NCBI GenBank assembly: GCA_019118275.1
Contig: DWZH01000103.1
Location: 1-64,000 of the forward strand
DNA length: 64,000 nucleotides
DNA from: Candidatus Brachybacterium merdavium
GTDB lineage: Bacteria; Actinomycetota; Actinomycetes; Actinomycetales; Dermabacteraceae
Reading direction: 5' to 3'
In this document: in pieces, positions 17,168-25,791 of the stretch
Layout: the number at the start of each line of letters is the position of its first letter
Position numbering within the stretch: position 1 is the stretch's first letter
Position numbers and translations under genes: made by a program
The notes under the pieces: model-generated
Told to the model about the DNA's origin: nothing
What the model saw: the letters and a program-made list of their open reading frames with translations, nothing else
Databases searched by the model: none

Positions 17168-17241
17168 CTCAGCTGTTGTCAATGGCTTCGAGGCTGATCC
17201 GGAATCACAGCAGCGCAACGACCCCCACCGTGGAGGCCACA

Positions 17242-19290
17242 GTGATCAATCGACGCTCCCTCATCCGCTCCGCCGTCCTCACCTCCGTCGCAGCGTCTGC
17301 CGCGCCCGCCGCTGCCGCGCTTCCACCCAGCCACCCCGGCGCCCATCCCCTCTCCCCGGAGCGCCCGAAGGATGGACGCCTCACGAACCTCTCCCACCTG
17401 CGATTCCTCCTCGCCGAGGTGCCCTTGTCCGTCCTGGATGGGCACAGCACCCATGGCCTGAGCGAGAGCCCGAGCGGCCTTGCCCCGTGGACCTACGCCG
17501 ATCACCTCGAGGGGGGCGGCTTTGACCCGGTCGGCGGTGGCGAGCTCGACGAGGCCACCGGCCACTGGACACAGGGCGCCTACAACGCCGACGACATCGC
17601 CCGAGCCGCCATCGTGTTCCTGCGAGCCCACACAACTTTCGGTGACGATGATGATCTTGCGACCGCGCGAGGCCTCCTTCGCACCCTCACCTATCTCCAG
17701 GTGGACTCCGGTGAGTTCGCAGGCAATGTCGTGCTGTGGATGCAGGCTGATGGCACTCTCAATCGCAGTGCGGCCCCCGTCGAGCTCCCCGACCCCTCCG
17801 ACTCCGATGAGTCCTACTGGCTGGCTCGCACCATCTGGGCGCTCGGCGAAGCGGTCCCGGTGTACGCAGCGCAGGACCCCGACTTCGCGGCCTTCCTCAT
17901 CGACCGCCTCCACCTGGCGCTCGGTGCGCTCGGCCGCGCCTCGCTCGGTCGCTACGGCCACTGGCAGGAGGCCGACGGCACCTCTGTGCCCGGGTGGTTG
18001 ATCGCAGACGGTGCTGATGCGACCGGGGAGGCGGTGCTCGGCCTCACCGCCGCTGTGCAGGCACGACCTCGCGACAGGCGCCTGCGCAGAGCCCTTGATC
18101 GCTACAGCGAGGGGATCGAGGCCATGACATCGGGTGACGTCGCCGAATGGCCCTACCGAGCGATCTTGCCATCGACCGGTTCGCAGAGCCTGTGGCACGC
18201 CTGGGGTGGCCTGGCACCGGCCGCACTCGCGGCCGCCTCCACGGTGACCGGTAACGGCCTCGAGGCTGCAGTCGGTGATGCCGGCGTGTTCACCCCCCAG
18301 CTGCTCACCTCCGGCGGTCCGTACAACGCCTGGTCTCCCGCACCGGATGAATCGCAGATCGCCTACGGTGCCCAAAGCCGCGTGGAAGGTCTGCTGCGCA
18401 CAGCCGACGCCACATGCGGCCAGGGTCTCCGCGAGCTGGCTGCGCTCGCCGCCGGGTGGTTCTTCGGAGCAAATCCCTCCGGCGAACCGGCTTACGACCC
18501 GGCCACCGGCGTCACGATCGACGGTATCGAGCCCGATGGCACCGTGAACCTGAACTCGGGCGCCGAGTCCACGATCCACGGTCTGCTGGCCATGATCGCT
18601 CTCGATGCCGAGCCCCGGCTCGCGCGTACCGCCCGCTGCATCTCCGGACGGGCGCAGGCTCGAGGAATGCTCTGGCTGCCCGCGGAGGATGCCGAGCTCT
18701 CCGGTGACGCACAGGTCATCACCCCTGACAGCTCCTGGACGGGGGAGTCGAACTGGAGCGGCTCCTACGCTCTCGTGGCAGAAGGCGGCAGCGTGAGTTT
18801 CAAGCTGGAGGCTGATCAGCGCGAGGTGATCGACGCCGGTGGCGCGACGGCGCATCCGGTGATCCATCGCCTCGCCGAGGACGCCGGCACCGCGCTGTGG
18901 ACCACCATCGACGGGGACGGCAGCCGCACGGAACTCGGTGTGCTCGAGCTGGGCGGCATCGACGACCGGGGCGCGACCGAGTGGGACGGGATCCTGAAGC
19001 CGTTCCCGCTCGAGTCGGAGATCCCGAATGGGACCGTCGCGATCGAGGCGGTCGTGGACGGCCACCTTGAGCTCGATGAGCTGATGATCCTCCCGGGGAT
19101 CACGTCGGCCGCCCATCCATGCCGAGGGGGCGGCGAGATCATCCTGCGGGCTGCATCTGTGGAGGAAGACGCCGCGACAGTCCCCGGCGAGACCGGCAGC
19201 GCCTTCACCGCTGACGGCGAGCGGCTGGGGCCGATCAACCGGGGGCGTCGGAGTGTTCCCGCGGGTGCATTCGCTATCACTACGCGGTGA
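17242..19290 (+). CDS. Tat-exported (alpha/alpha)6-barrel glycosidase-like protein
   Basis: The GTG at 17242 is preferred because GGAGG lies five bases before it and the protein then starts with a Tat signal (INRRSLIRSAVLTSV...AAA). An in-frame ATG at 17182 is the alternative. The 682-residue product has repeated helical pairs (ESYWLARTIWALGEAVPVYA, TGEAVLGLTAAVQ, LRELAALAAGWFFGANPSG) and a NLNSGAESTIHGLL segment seen in secreted six-hairpin glycosidases. A beta-rich C-terminal domain (about 480-680) could bind carbohydrate. The exact GH family is not recognised. Divergent from the LacI operon and sharing its two operators, it may trim a polymer outside the cell for the importer. Confidence 0.75.
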   Translation: MINRRSLIRSAVLTSVAASAAPAAAALPPSHPGAHPLSPERPKDGRLTNLSHLRFLLAEVPLSVLDGHSTHGLSESPSGLAPWTYADHLEGGGFDPVGGGELDEATGHWTQGAYNADDIARAAIVFLRAHTTFGDDDDLATARGLLRTLTYLQVDSGEFAGNVVLWMQADGTLNRSAAPVELPDPSDSDESYWLARTIWALGEAVPVYAAQDPDFAAFLIDRLHLALGALGRASLGRYGHWQEADGTSVPGWLIADGADATGEAVLGLTAAVQARPRDRRLRRALDRYSEGIEAMTSGDVAEWPYRAILPSTGSQSLWHAWGGLAPAALAAASTVTGNGLEAAVGDAGVFTPQLLTSGGPYNAWSPAPDESQIAYGAQSRVEGLLRTADATCGQGLRELAALAAGWFFGANPSGEPAYDPATGVTIDGIEPDGTVNLNSGAESTIHGLLAMIALDAEPRLARTARCISGRAQARGMLWLPAEDAELSGDAQVITPDSSWTGESNWSGSYALVAEGGSVSFKLEADQREVIDAGGATAHPVIHRLAEDAGTALWTTIDGDGSRTELGVLELGGIDDRGATEWDGILKPFPLESEIPNGTVAIEAVVDGHLELDELMILPGITSAAHPCRGGGEIILRAASVEEDAATVPGETGSAFTADGERLGPINRGRRSVPAGAFAITTR

Positions 19291-19336
19291 AGTCCTGGAT
19301 GCCGGCGCCGGGCACCAGGGCGGTGCGCCGGGCAGC

Positions 19337-19387
19337 GCGGCACGGGCACCCTCCCCGGAAGGCGGCACGGGCCCCCTCCCCGGAAAG
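19337..19387. repeat. Short direct repeat in the intergenic region
   Basis: A unit of about 25 bases (GGCACGGGCACCCTCCCCGG) is repeated almost exactly once, between the glycosidase-like gene and the intradiol-dioxygenase-like gene. It is probably slippage in GC-rich DNA. Confidence 0.5.
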
Positions 19388-19465
19388 TAACGGAAAGGTA
19401 ACAGCTGGCCCTCAGGCTGCGGCTCTACGTTCTTCCCGGCACTGACAATCACTGGAAGGACAGCC

Positions 19466-20587
19466 ATGGACCGCAGCTCCACTTCCCGCCCTCGCATCTA
19501 CCCCTCTGCGCCCGAGCACGGCGCCGCGGGTCCACAGGCAGGCACCGCGGCGGGCCCGACCTCGCATCTGCCGTCCTGGGAGGGCCGACGGCTCGTCCGG
19601 CCGGGCGAGGACATCGAGGATCAGGGCCTGTCCTTCGACATCGCCACCGTGGTCTCGCGCCGCGGTGCTCTCGGTGCCCTCGGTGCAGGTTCCGTCACCG
19701 CGGTCCTGGCCGCCTGCAGCAGCGGCAATGCAAGCGACAGTGCCACCACCCGCGGAGCGAGCGACGCCGGCTCGTCGGCCGACTCCGACCTCACCGAGAT
19801 GCCCGGAGAGACCGCCGGTCCCTACCCGGGTGACGGCTCCAACGGGGCCAATGTGCTCGAGACCAGTGGCGTCGAACGCGCTGACCTCCGCTCCAGCATC
19901 GATTCCGACACCACCGCCGACGGTGTCCCGCTGGAGATCACCATGAACATCATCGACATGGCCGACGGTGATGTCCCCATGGTGGGAGCCGCCGTGTACC
20001 TGTGGCAGTGCGACGCCGCGGGACGATACTCCCTGTACTCCGAGGGGCTGGAGAACGAGACCTACCTGCGTGGCGTGCAGATCACCGACGAGACCGGTGC
20101 CGTCACCTTTTCCAGCATCTTCCCGGGCTGCTATGCGGGCCGCTGGCCTCACCTGCACTTCGAGGTGTTCCCGGACGCCGAGGCCATCGTCGATGCGGAC
20201 AATGCGATCCTCACCTCGCAGATCGCTCTGCCGCAGGAGGAGTCGGCCGGGGTCTACGAGCTCGAGGAGTATGCCGGTTCGGCCGAGAACCTCGGCCGGT
20301 TGACCCTCGAGAGCGATAACGTCTTCTCCGACGGCTGGGACCAGCAGCTCGCGAGCCTCACCGGTGCTCTCGAGGGCGGCTACGCCTTCAGCATCGACGT
20401 GCCGATCGACACCAGCACCGAGCCCGAAGGCGGCGGGGCACCGGACCAGGGCGGCCCGGGAGAGTCCGGGCACGCTCCGGCCGGCGGCCCGCCCGCTGGC
20501 GATGACCCGCCGCCCGAGGACGGTGAGGGGGACCGGCCTGCGGGTGAGCCGCCAGCAGAGGACGAGGGCGACCAGCCGGCTCGGTGA
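19466..20587 (+). CDS. Exported intradiol ring-cleavage dioxygenase-like protein
   Basis: The 373-residue protein has a 64-residue N-terminal lead before the twin-arginine signal SRRGALGALGAGSVTAVLAAC, so it is probably a Tat-exported lipoprotein anchored at C84. The catalytic part follows the intradiol pattern: EMPGETAGPYPGDGSNG, AVYLWQCDAAGRYSLYS, then PGCYAGRWPHLHFEVF. The likely iron ligands are Y188, Y223, H229 and H231. A low-complexity tail rich in G, P, E and D covers the last 50 residues. Intradiol enzymes split catechol rings between the hydroxyls, but members of this exported group have no settled substrate. It stands alone, and a hairpin terminator follows. Start ATG 19466 has GGAAGGAC upstream. 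Confidence 0.88.
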   Translation: MDRSSTSRPRIYPSAPEHGAAGPQAGTAAGPTSHLPSWEGRRLVRPGEDIEDQGLSFDIATVVSRRGALGALGAGSVTAVLAACSSGNASDSATTRGASDAGSSADSDLTEMPGETAGPYPGDGSNGANVLETSGVERADLRSSIDSDTTADGVPLEITMNIIDMADGDVPMVGAAVYLWQCDAAGRYSLYSEGLENETYLRGVQITDETGAVTFSSIFPGCYAGRWPHLHFEVFPDAEAIVDADNAILTSQIALPQEESAGVYELEEYAGSAENLGRLTLESDNVFSDGWDQQLASLTGALEGGYAFSIDVPIDTSTEPEGGGAPDQGGPGESGHAPAGGPPAGDDPPPEDGEGDRPAGEPPAEDEGDQPAR

Positions 20588-20672
20588 GGGCTGCGGGGGC
20601 TCGAGGAATGTCGACCCCACGCGTTGCCGGATCGACTGACCTGGTCGCCGCGCCGGTTGCTCGAGAGACGAC

Positions 20673-20709
20673 TGGTCCGCCCCGCGTCGCGGCGACGCGG
20701 GGCGGACCA
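20673..20709. terminator. Strong GC-rich hairpin, probable bidirectional terminator
   Basis: Perfect 17-base arms (TGGTCCGCCCCGCGTCG and its complement) enclose a three-base loop. It lies between the convergent dioxygenase and YjfF-like genes. There is no U tract, as is common for actinobacterial hairpin terminators. Confidence 0.75.
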
Positions 20710-20770
20710 CAGGGCGGAGCGAACGGCGGGCCGGACGCGGAACCCAGCGCCCAGCCTGGCCCGGGCTCCG

Positions 20771-21811
20771 CTACTCGCGCTGCCGGGAGATCACGGCCCG
20801 CTGCAGGAGGACGAAGACCAGCAGGATCGCGCCGGTGATGATGGTGGTGGCCTCCGGCGGGATGCCGCCGTCACGGGTGATCAGCACGTTCATCAGCCCC
20901 AGCACCAGCGCACCCACCACGGAGCCGAGCACGTACCCGAACCCACCGGTCAGCAGGGTTCCGCCGATCACGGCGGCGGCGATCGCATCCAGTTCCCAGC
21001 CGATGCCGGTGATGTTCTGGGCGGAGCCCAGCCGTGCGGTGTACACCACCGCCGCGATCCCGGCGAGGGTGCCGCTGGCCAGGTAGATGAACAGCTTGGT
21101 GCGCGCCACCGACAGCCCCATCAGGGCCGCGGACTGCTCGGAGCCGCCGATCGCGTAGACGGTGCGCCCGGTGCGCGTGCGATGCAGGATCACGAAGGCG
21201 ATGATGACCACCGCCACCGCGATCAGCACTCCCGGAGTGATCACCAGGTCGTTGACCTTGGGTCCGTCGATGATCTTGATCTTGGTGCCCAGCGCCAGGA
21301 TCCCGGAGCTCTCGTCCAGCCGCACCGGGACCGTCGAGAGCATCGAGGCCAGCCCCCGCCCCAGGAACATCATCGCGAGGGTGGCGATGAACGGCTGCAC
21401 ATCGAAGTACTGGACCAAGATCCCCGAGGCGAGCCCGATCCCCGATCCGATCAGGACCATCACCAGCATCACCAGCCCCGCGTTCCAGCCGGCGTTGGCC
21501 AGCATCACGCCGCTGACGGAGGACAGTGCGATGATCGCCCCCACGGAGAGGTCGATGCCGCCGGAGATGATCACGAAGGTCAGACCGACCGCGATGATCA
21601 CCAGGTGCGCATTGTTGATCAGCAGGTTCGACAGGGTGCTGAGCTGGAAGATCCGGCCGTAGGAGAACTCGCCGTAGAGCAGCATCAGAGCGAAGATCAG
21701 CAGCGCGGCCAGGGTCGGCAGGGAGTCGGCCCGCAGCGCCAGCTGCTCGCGCAGCCGAGTGACCCGTGACGCCGTGGGGGCGGCGGGTGGGGTGGTGATC
21801 GCGGTGTTCAT
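20771..21811 (-). CDS. yjfF: Sugar ABC transporter permease, YjfF-like (galactofuranose type)
   Basis: The ATG at 21811 has GAAGGAGG nine bases upstream, giving 346 residues. About nine to ten hydrophobic helices are visible. The family segments FVIISGGIDLSVGAIIALSSVSG, FDVQPFIATLAMMFLGRG and ELDAIAAAVIGGTLLTGG match BPD_transp_2 permeases of the RbsC/YtfT/YjfF group. Its start overlaps the YtfT-like stop by four bases. In E. coli, YjfF with YtfQRT imports galactofuranose. Here the name is by similarity, and the sugar could also be a different pentose or hexose. Confidence 0.85.
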   Translation of the reverse strand: MNTAITTPPAAPTASRVTRLREQLALRADSLPTLAALLIFALMLLYGEFSYGRIFQLSTLSNLLINNAHLVIIAVGLTFVIISGGIDLSVGAIIALSSVSGVMLANAGWNAGLVMLVMVLIGSGIGLASGILVQYFDVQPFIATLAMMFLGRGLASMLSTVPVRLDESSGILALGTKIKIIDGPKVNDLVITPGVLIAVAVVIIAFVILHRTRTGRTVYAIGGSEQSAALMGLSVARTKLFIYLASGTLAGIAAVVYTARLGSAQNITGIGWELDAIAAAVIGGTLLTGGFGYVLGSVVGALVLGLMNVLITRDGGIPPEATTIITGAILLVFVLLQRAVISRQRE

Positions 21812-22884
21812 GCTGCGACGGCCTCCTTCGGGGTATCGCTGCTGATGTCTGATGGCCGGGAGCGGCGGGCACGGAACATGGCCCGGATGCGCTCGGACTG
21901 CAGCAGGCACAGCGCGATGATGACGATCGCCTTGAAGGCGGGGGTGGCGGACGAGGAGATCCCCAGGAACACGACGGTCTTGTCGAGGGTGGCGATGAGC
22001 AGGGCCCCGATCGCCGCGCCGGTGATGTTGAACTTCCCGCCGGCCAGGGAGGTGCCACCGATGACCACGGCCAGGATCGCGTCCATCTCCAGCTGGTAGC
22101 CGGTGTTGGACACGTCCACCGTCATCACGCTGGCCGAGGCGAACACGCCGGCGACCGCCGCGAGCGTGCCGGAGGCGATGTACACGGCGAACAGCAGTCC
22201 GCGACGGTTGACGCCGGCCAGGCGGGCGGCCCGGGGATCCATGCCGATCGCCTCGATCATCAGGCCCAGGGCGCTGCGGCGCACCAGCAGCCCGACCAGG
22301 ATCACGATCGCCACGGCCAGGAGAAAGACCACGGGGATGCCGAAGACGTACCCGTTGGCCAGCCAGCGGAAGGTGTCGTTGCTGGCGGCGGTGTTCTGGC
22401 CCCCGGTGATGACCTTGGCCAGGCCCCGCCCGGCGAGCATCAGCACGAGGGTGGAGATGAACGGCTGCAGCCCGACCACGGAGACCAGCACCGCGTTGAC
22501 GGCGCCCAGGGCCGCGCCCAGCAGCAGGGCCAGGCCCAGCGCGCCGAGCGCGGCGGTGGGGGAGCCGCCGGCCGAGGCGAGGAACTCCATCGCGACCGCG
22601 CCTGCGACCGCCATCACCGAGCCCACCGACAGGTCGATGCCGGCGGTGGCGATCACCAGGCACATGCCCACCGAGATCATGGCGATGGGGGCGGCGGCGC
22701 GCAGGATGTCGATGAGGTTGCCGACCAGGTTGCCGCTGGCCGAGTTGTAGCTGACCGCCAGGTAACCGGGGTCCTTGATGCTGTTGATCAGCAGCAGCAG
22801 AGCGATCGCGATGACGCCCCAGAAGTAGGGGCGGCGGATCAGCTCCCGCAGCGCCGAGGGTCGATGGGTGCTGTGAGTGCTCAT
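21808..22884 (-). CDS. ytfT: Sugar ABC transporter permease, YtfT-like
   Basis: The 358-residue permease has an N-terminal cytoplasmic tail, then a helix at about 22-37. The conserved VGMCLVIATAGIDLSVGSVMAVAGAVA and YQLEMDAILAVVIGGTSLAGGKFNITGA segments of RbsC-type permeases follow. It overlaps the ATPase gene upstream and the second permease downstream by four bases each (ATGA), so the three are made as a complex. Two different permease genes together with one double-domain ATPase is the YtfQRT-YjfF layout. Confidence 0.85.
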   Translation of the reverse strand: MSTHSTHRPSALRELIRRPYFWGVIAIALLLLINSIKDPGYLAVSYNSASGNLVGNLIDILRAAAPIAMISVGMCLVIATAGIDLSVGSVMAVAGAVAMEFLASAGGSPTAALGALGLALLLGAALGAVNAVLVSVVGLQPFISTLVLMLAGRGLAKVITGGQNTAASNDTFRWLANGYVFGIPVVFLLAVAIVILVGLLVRRSALGLMIEAIGMDPRAARLAGVNRRGLLFAVYIASGTLAAVAGVFASASVMTVDVSNTGYQLEMDAILAVVIGGTSLAGGKFNITGAAIGALLIATLDKTVVFLGISSSATPAFKAIVIIALCLLQSERIRAMFRARRSRPSDISSDTPKEAVAA

Positions 22885-24446
22885 GAGCCGGCTCCTGTTC
22901 CTGCGGTCTGGGTGCTGCCGGGCTGCTCCGGAGCGGATTCATCCGCGATGGTGGTGATGATCGAATCGCTGGTGACGGTCTCGTCGACGACCAGCTCAGC
23001 CAGCTTGCGGCGATCCTTCATCACCATGATGCGGTCGCTGAGGCGCACCACCTCGTCGAGCTCCGAGGAGATGAACACGATCGCCACGCCGTCCTCGGCC
23101 AGGGCGATCACCTGCTCCATGATCTCGGTCTTGGCGCCGACATCGATGCCACGGGTGGGCTCGTCGAGGATCAGCACCTCGGGCTGGGTCGCCAGCCAAC
23201 GGCCCAGCAGCACCTTCTGCTGGTTGCCGCCGGAGAGGTTGCGGATCGGCCGGTCCGGGTCGGCGGGTCGCACGTTCAGCGCGGTCATGTACTTCTCGAC
23301 CAGGGCCGTCTTCTCCTGGGCCGGCAGGGGGCGGGCCCAGCCGCGTTCGGCCTGGACGGCGAGGATGAGGTTCTCGCGCACGCTGAGGTCGCGGATGATG
23401 CCCTCGTCGCGCCGGTTCTCGCTGGCGTAGGCGATGCGCGCCTCCAGCGCCTGGGAGGGGGAGGAGATGTTCGCCTCCGCACCGCGCAGCCGCACCGTCC
23501 CGCTCTCGAGCTTGTCGGCCCCGTACACCAGCCGTGCCAGCTCGGTGCGGCCGCTGCCCAGCAGACCGGCGATCCCCAGCACCTCGCCGGCGTGGAAGGT
23601 CGCATCCGTGGGCTCCAGGCTGCCTTTGCGGCTGATGCCCCGCGCCTCGTACACGGGGGTCCCGCGGTCCACGTCGCGGCGGGCGCTGGCCCGCTCCAGG
23701 GAGTCCAGTGCCCCGACCTCTTTGCCGACCATCGTGGAGATGAGCTCGGACTGCTCGATCTCGGTGGTCATGAACTCGCCCTGGAACACGCCGTTGCGCA
23801 GCACGGTCAGGCGGTCGCTGATCTCGTAGATCTGGTCGAGGAAGTGGGAGACGAACAGGATCGCCACGCCCTCGTCGCGCAGCGCCCGGATCACCCGGAA
23901 GAGATCCTCGACCTCGTTGGCATCGAGGCTGGAGGTCGGCTCATCGAGGATGAGGACCTTCGAGTCGGTGACCGTGGCCCGGCTGATCGCCACCAGCTGC
24001 TGGAGGGCGATCGACAGCGACGACAACGGCAACCGGGGGTTCAGCGCCCCCAGGCCCACCTTCTGAAGCATCTGGGAGGCGCGTCGGTGCGTGGCCGCCC
24101 AGTTGATGCCGAACGGCCCCCGGACCTCGTACCCGAGCATCACGTTCTCACCGATCGACAGGTTCGTGCACAGGTTCACCTCCTGGTACACGGTCGAGAT
24201 CCCGGCGGCCTGGGCGTCGGCCGTCCCGCCGAGCCGGCGTGAGCGGCCGGAGACGATGACCGTCCCCTCGTCGATGGTGTACACGCCGGTCAGCGCTTTG
24301 ATCAGCGTCGACTTGCCGGCGCCGTTCTCCCCCATCAGGGCGTGGACCTCTCCGGGGAAGAGCCGGAAGTTCACGCGGTCGAGGGCCTTGACCCCCGGGA
24401 AGGAGATCGAGATGTCCTTCATCTCGACAATCGGTGATGTGGGCAT
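22881..24446 (-). CDS. ytfR: Sugar ABC transporter ATP-binding protein, YtfR-like (two ABC domains)
   Basis: At 521 residues it contains two tandem nucleotide-binding domains. The first has Walker A GENGAGKST (39-47), a weak signature LSIALQQLVAISRA, and LILDEPTSSLD. The second has a degenerate Walker A (GLLGSGRTE) and an intact NLSGGNQQKVLLGRWLA with LILDEPTRGIDVG, as usual for RbsA/YtfR ATPases. It powers the downstream permeases. It is separated from the binding-protein gene by a 132-base gap that contains a long hairpin. A second similar ATPase gene lies at 25792-27369. Confidence 0.9.
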   Translation of the reverse strand: MPTSPIVEMKDISISFPGVKALDRVNFRLFPGEVHALMGENGAGKSTLIKALTGVYTIDEGTVIVSGRSRRLGGTADAQAAGISTVYQEVNLCTNLSIGENVMLGYEVRGPFGINWAATHRRASQMLQKVGLGALNPRLPLSSLSIALQQLVAISRATVTDSKVLILDEPTSSLDANEVEDLFRVIRALRDEGVAILFVSHFLDQIYEISDRLTVLRNGVFQGEFMTTEIEQSELISTMVGKEVGALDSLERASARRDVDRGTPVYEARGISRKGSLEPTDATFHAGEVLGIAGLLGSGRTELARLVYGADKLESGTVRLRGAEANISSPSQALEARIAYASENRRDEGIIRDLSVRENLILAVQAERGWARPLPAQEKTALVEKYMTALNVRPADPDRPIRNLSGGNQQKVLLGRWLATQPEVLILDEPTRGIDVGAKTEIMEQVIALAEDGVAIVFISSELDEVVRLSDRIMVMKDRRKLAELVVDETVTSDSIITTIADESAPEQPGSTQTAGTGAGS

Positions 24447-24498
24447 CGGGTGCCCCTCCGTTCGTTCTCCAGCGTGCGCCGTGCGGCGCGGGTGGCGT

Positions 24499-24573
24499 CA
24501 GGGCCGGTACCGGGGCGGTCCCGGGCTCGACAGACGGGTCCGTCCCTCGAGCCCGGGCCGGCAGCGGCCCTGA
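24499..24573. terminator. Long hairpin between binding-protein and ATPase genes (possible attenuator)
   Basis: The inner arms CCCGGGCTCGA (24520-24530) and TCGAGCCCGGG (24547-24557) are perfect. Outer arms TCAGGGCCG and CGGCCCTGA at 24499 and 24565 extend the stem. It begins a few bases after the stop of the binding-protein gene, so it could terminate part of the message or protect its 3' end and keep binding protein in excess over the permease complex. Confidence 0.6.
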
Positions 24574-24578
24574 CGGGG

Positions 24579-25562
24579 TCAGTACTTGCGGTCGGGCAGG
24601 GCTTCCTCGGCCGACTCCGGGGAGTCGAACGTCGTGCTCTCGATCTCGATGTACGGATCGAGCGTCTCGCCCTCCAGCGCGGCATTGACTGCTTCCAGGG
24701 CCTGCTCGCCGAACAGCGGGTTGTACTCCGCGACGAAGGACAGGGTGCCGTCGACCAGGGCGTTCAGGGCCGCCTCGGTGCCGTCGATGGTGGCGATCTT
24801 GACGTCCTCGCCCGGCGTGAGGCCGGCTTCCTCGACGGCCTGCGCAGCCCCCAGGCCCATCTCGTCGTTCTGCGCGAAGACGAGCTGGACGTCGTTGTTG
24901 TTGGATTTCAGCACGGTCTCGAAGACGCTCTTGGCCTCCTCCGTGGACCAGTTCGCCGACTGCGAGCCCAGATCGGTGAAGTCGGACTGGTCCGCCATGA
25001 GCTCGTTCCAGCCCTCATTGCGCTCGTTGACGACCGAGACCCCGGCCGGGCCCTCGAGCACGAAGTAGTTGGCGCCGTCGGGGAACGTGGAGATGGCCCA
25101 CTCGGCGACCGAGCTGGACACGGCGACGTTGTTCGGTGCGAGACGGGTGACGTACAGATCCTGGTCGTCCGGCTCGATGCCGCGGTCGATGAGCAGGACG
25201 GGGATCTCCGCCTCCTGCGCCCGGTTGAGGGACTCCTCCCAGCCGGAGCCCTCCGTGGCGGACAGCAGGATCAGGTCCACGCCTTCATCGACGAACGAGG
25301 CGAACGCATCGATCTGGGACTTCTGGTCGAGGTTCGTCGCGGGCGCGAACTTCAGCGAGAAGCCCGCGTCCTCGGTGAAGGTGTCCTGGATGTTCTGCTC
25401 GTTGGCCTGGCGCCAGGCGCCCTCGGGGCCGACGGCGACGAAACCGATGGTCACGGGATCGTCGGCGCCTCCGCTGGCGCTGCCGGACGAGCAGGCGGCC
25501 AGGGCGGTGGCGACGAGTCCGGCTGCGCTGAGGCCGAGGACGGTACGACGGTTGGGTCTCAT
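24579..25562 (-). CDS. ytfQ: Sugar-binding lipoprotein, YtfQ-like
   Basis: The ATG at 25562 follows AAGGAGGAG, giving 327 residues. MRPNRRTVLGLSAAGLVATALAACS is a twin-arginine lipoprotein signal with the lipobox cysteine at 24. The mature part is a type 1 periplasmic binding fold: TIGFVAVGPEGAWRQANEQN, then AFASFVDEGVDLILLSA, IPVLLIDRGIE, VFAQNDEMGLGAAQAV. This matches YtfQ/galactofuranose binders and relatives. It is the first gene after the operator at 25667-25682 and is likely transcribed with the ATPase and permeases through the intervening hairpin. Confidence 0.88.
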   Translation of the reverse strand: MRPNRRTVLGLSAAGLVATALAACSSGSASGGADDPVTIGFVAVGPEGAWRQANEQNIQDTFTEDAGFSLKFAPATNLDQKSQIDAFASFVDEGVDLILLSATEGSGWEESLNRAQEAEIPVLLIDRGIEPDDQDLYVTRLAPNNVAVSSSVAEWAISTFPDGANYFVLEGPAGVSVVNERNEGWNELMADQSDFTDLGSQSANWSTEEAKSVFETVLKSNNNDVQLVFAQNDEMGLGAAQAVEEAGLTPGEDVKIATIDGTEAALNALVDGTLSFVAEYNPLFGEQALEAVNAALEGETLDPYIEIESTTFDSPESAEEALPDRKY

Positions 25563-25666
25563 GGGTCTCCTCCTTGAGAGATGGGGCGCCTGCCGGCACC
25601 TGCCCGGTTCGAGGGCCCCTGGATCCGAGAACTGATGGCGGTGGGAACCCGCCCGATGTTCCAAGG

Positions 25667-25682
25667 ATGTTACCGGGAACAT
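25667..25682. promoter_or_regulatory. Probable LacI-type operator upstream of the YtfQ-like gene
   Basis: The site reads ATGTTACCGGGAACAT, a 16-base palindrome with one mismatched pair around a central CCGG, the usual form of LacI-family operators. It lies 105 bases before the binding-protein ATG. The LacI-family gene at 27366-28388 in the same cluster is the likely protein that binds it. Confidence 0.65.
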
Positions 25683-25791
25683 GGTGTTCCGCAAGTCCCC
25701 GACCATCACGAAACGGACACGGAGGAAGGTGTGGCGAGGAATGCCCTGGCGGGCCCTCATGACGACTCGTGACGGCCCGGGGTCCTGGCTG

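Noticed and set aside
15991..17181. A very long open frame continuing upstream of the exported glycosidase-like protein (about 1,100 codons in all)
   Set aside because: The upstream part runs antiparallel to the LacI gene and across the operators, has no ribosome-binding site at its start, and its composition is that of a shadow frame. The real start is the Tat signal at 17242.
17179..19497. A 772-codon minus-strand frame opposite the exported glycosidase-like gene
   Set aside because: It is an antisense frame kept open by high GC. It has no start signals or recognisable domain, and the plus-strand frame has a Tat signal and family motifs.
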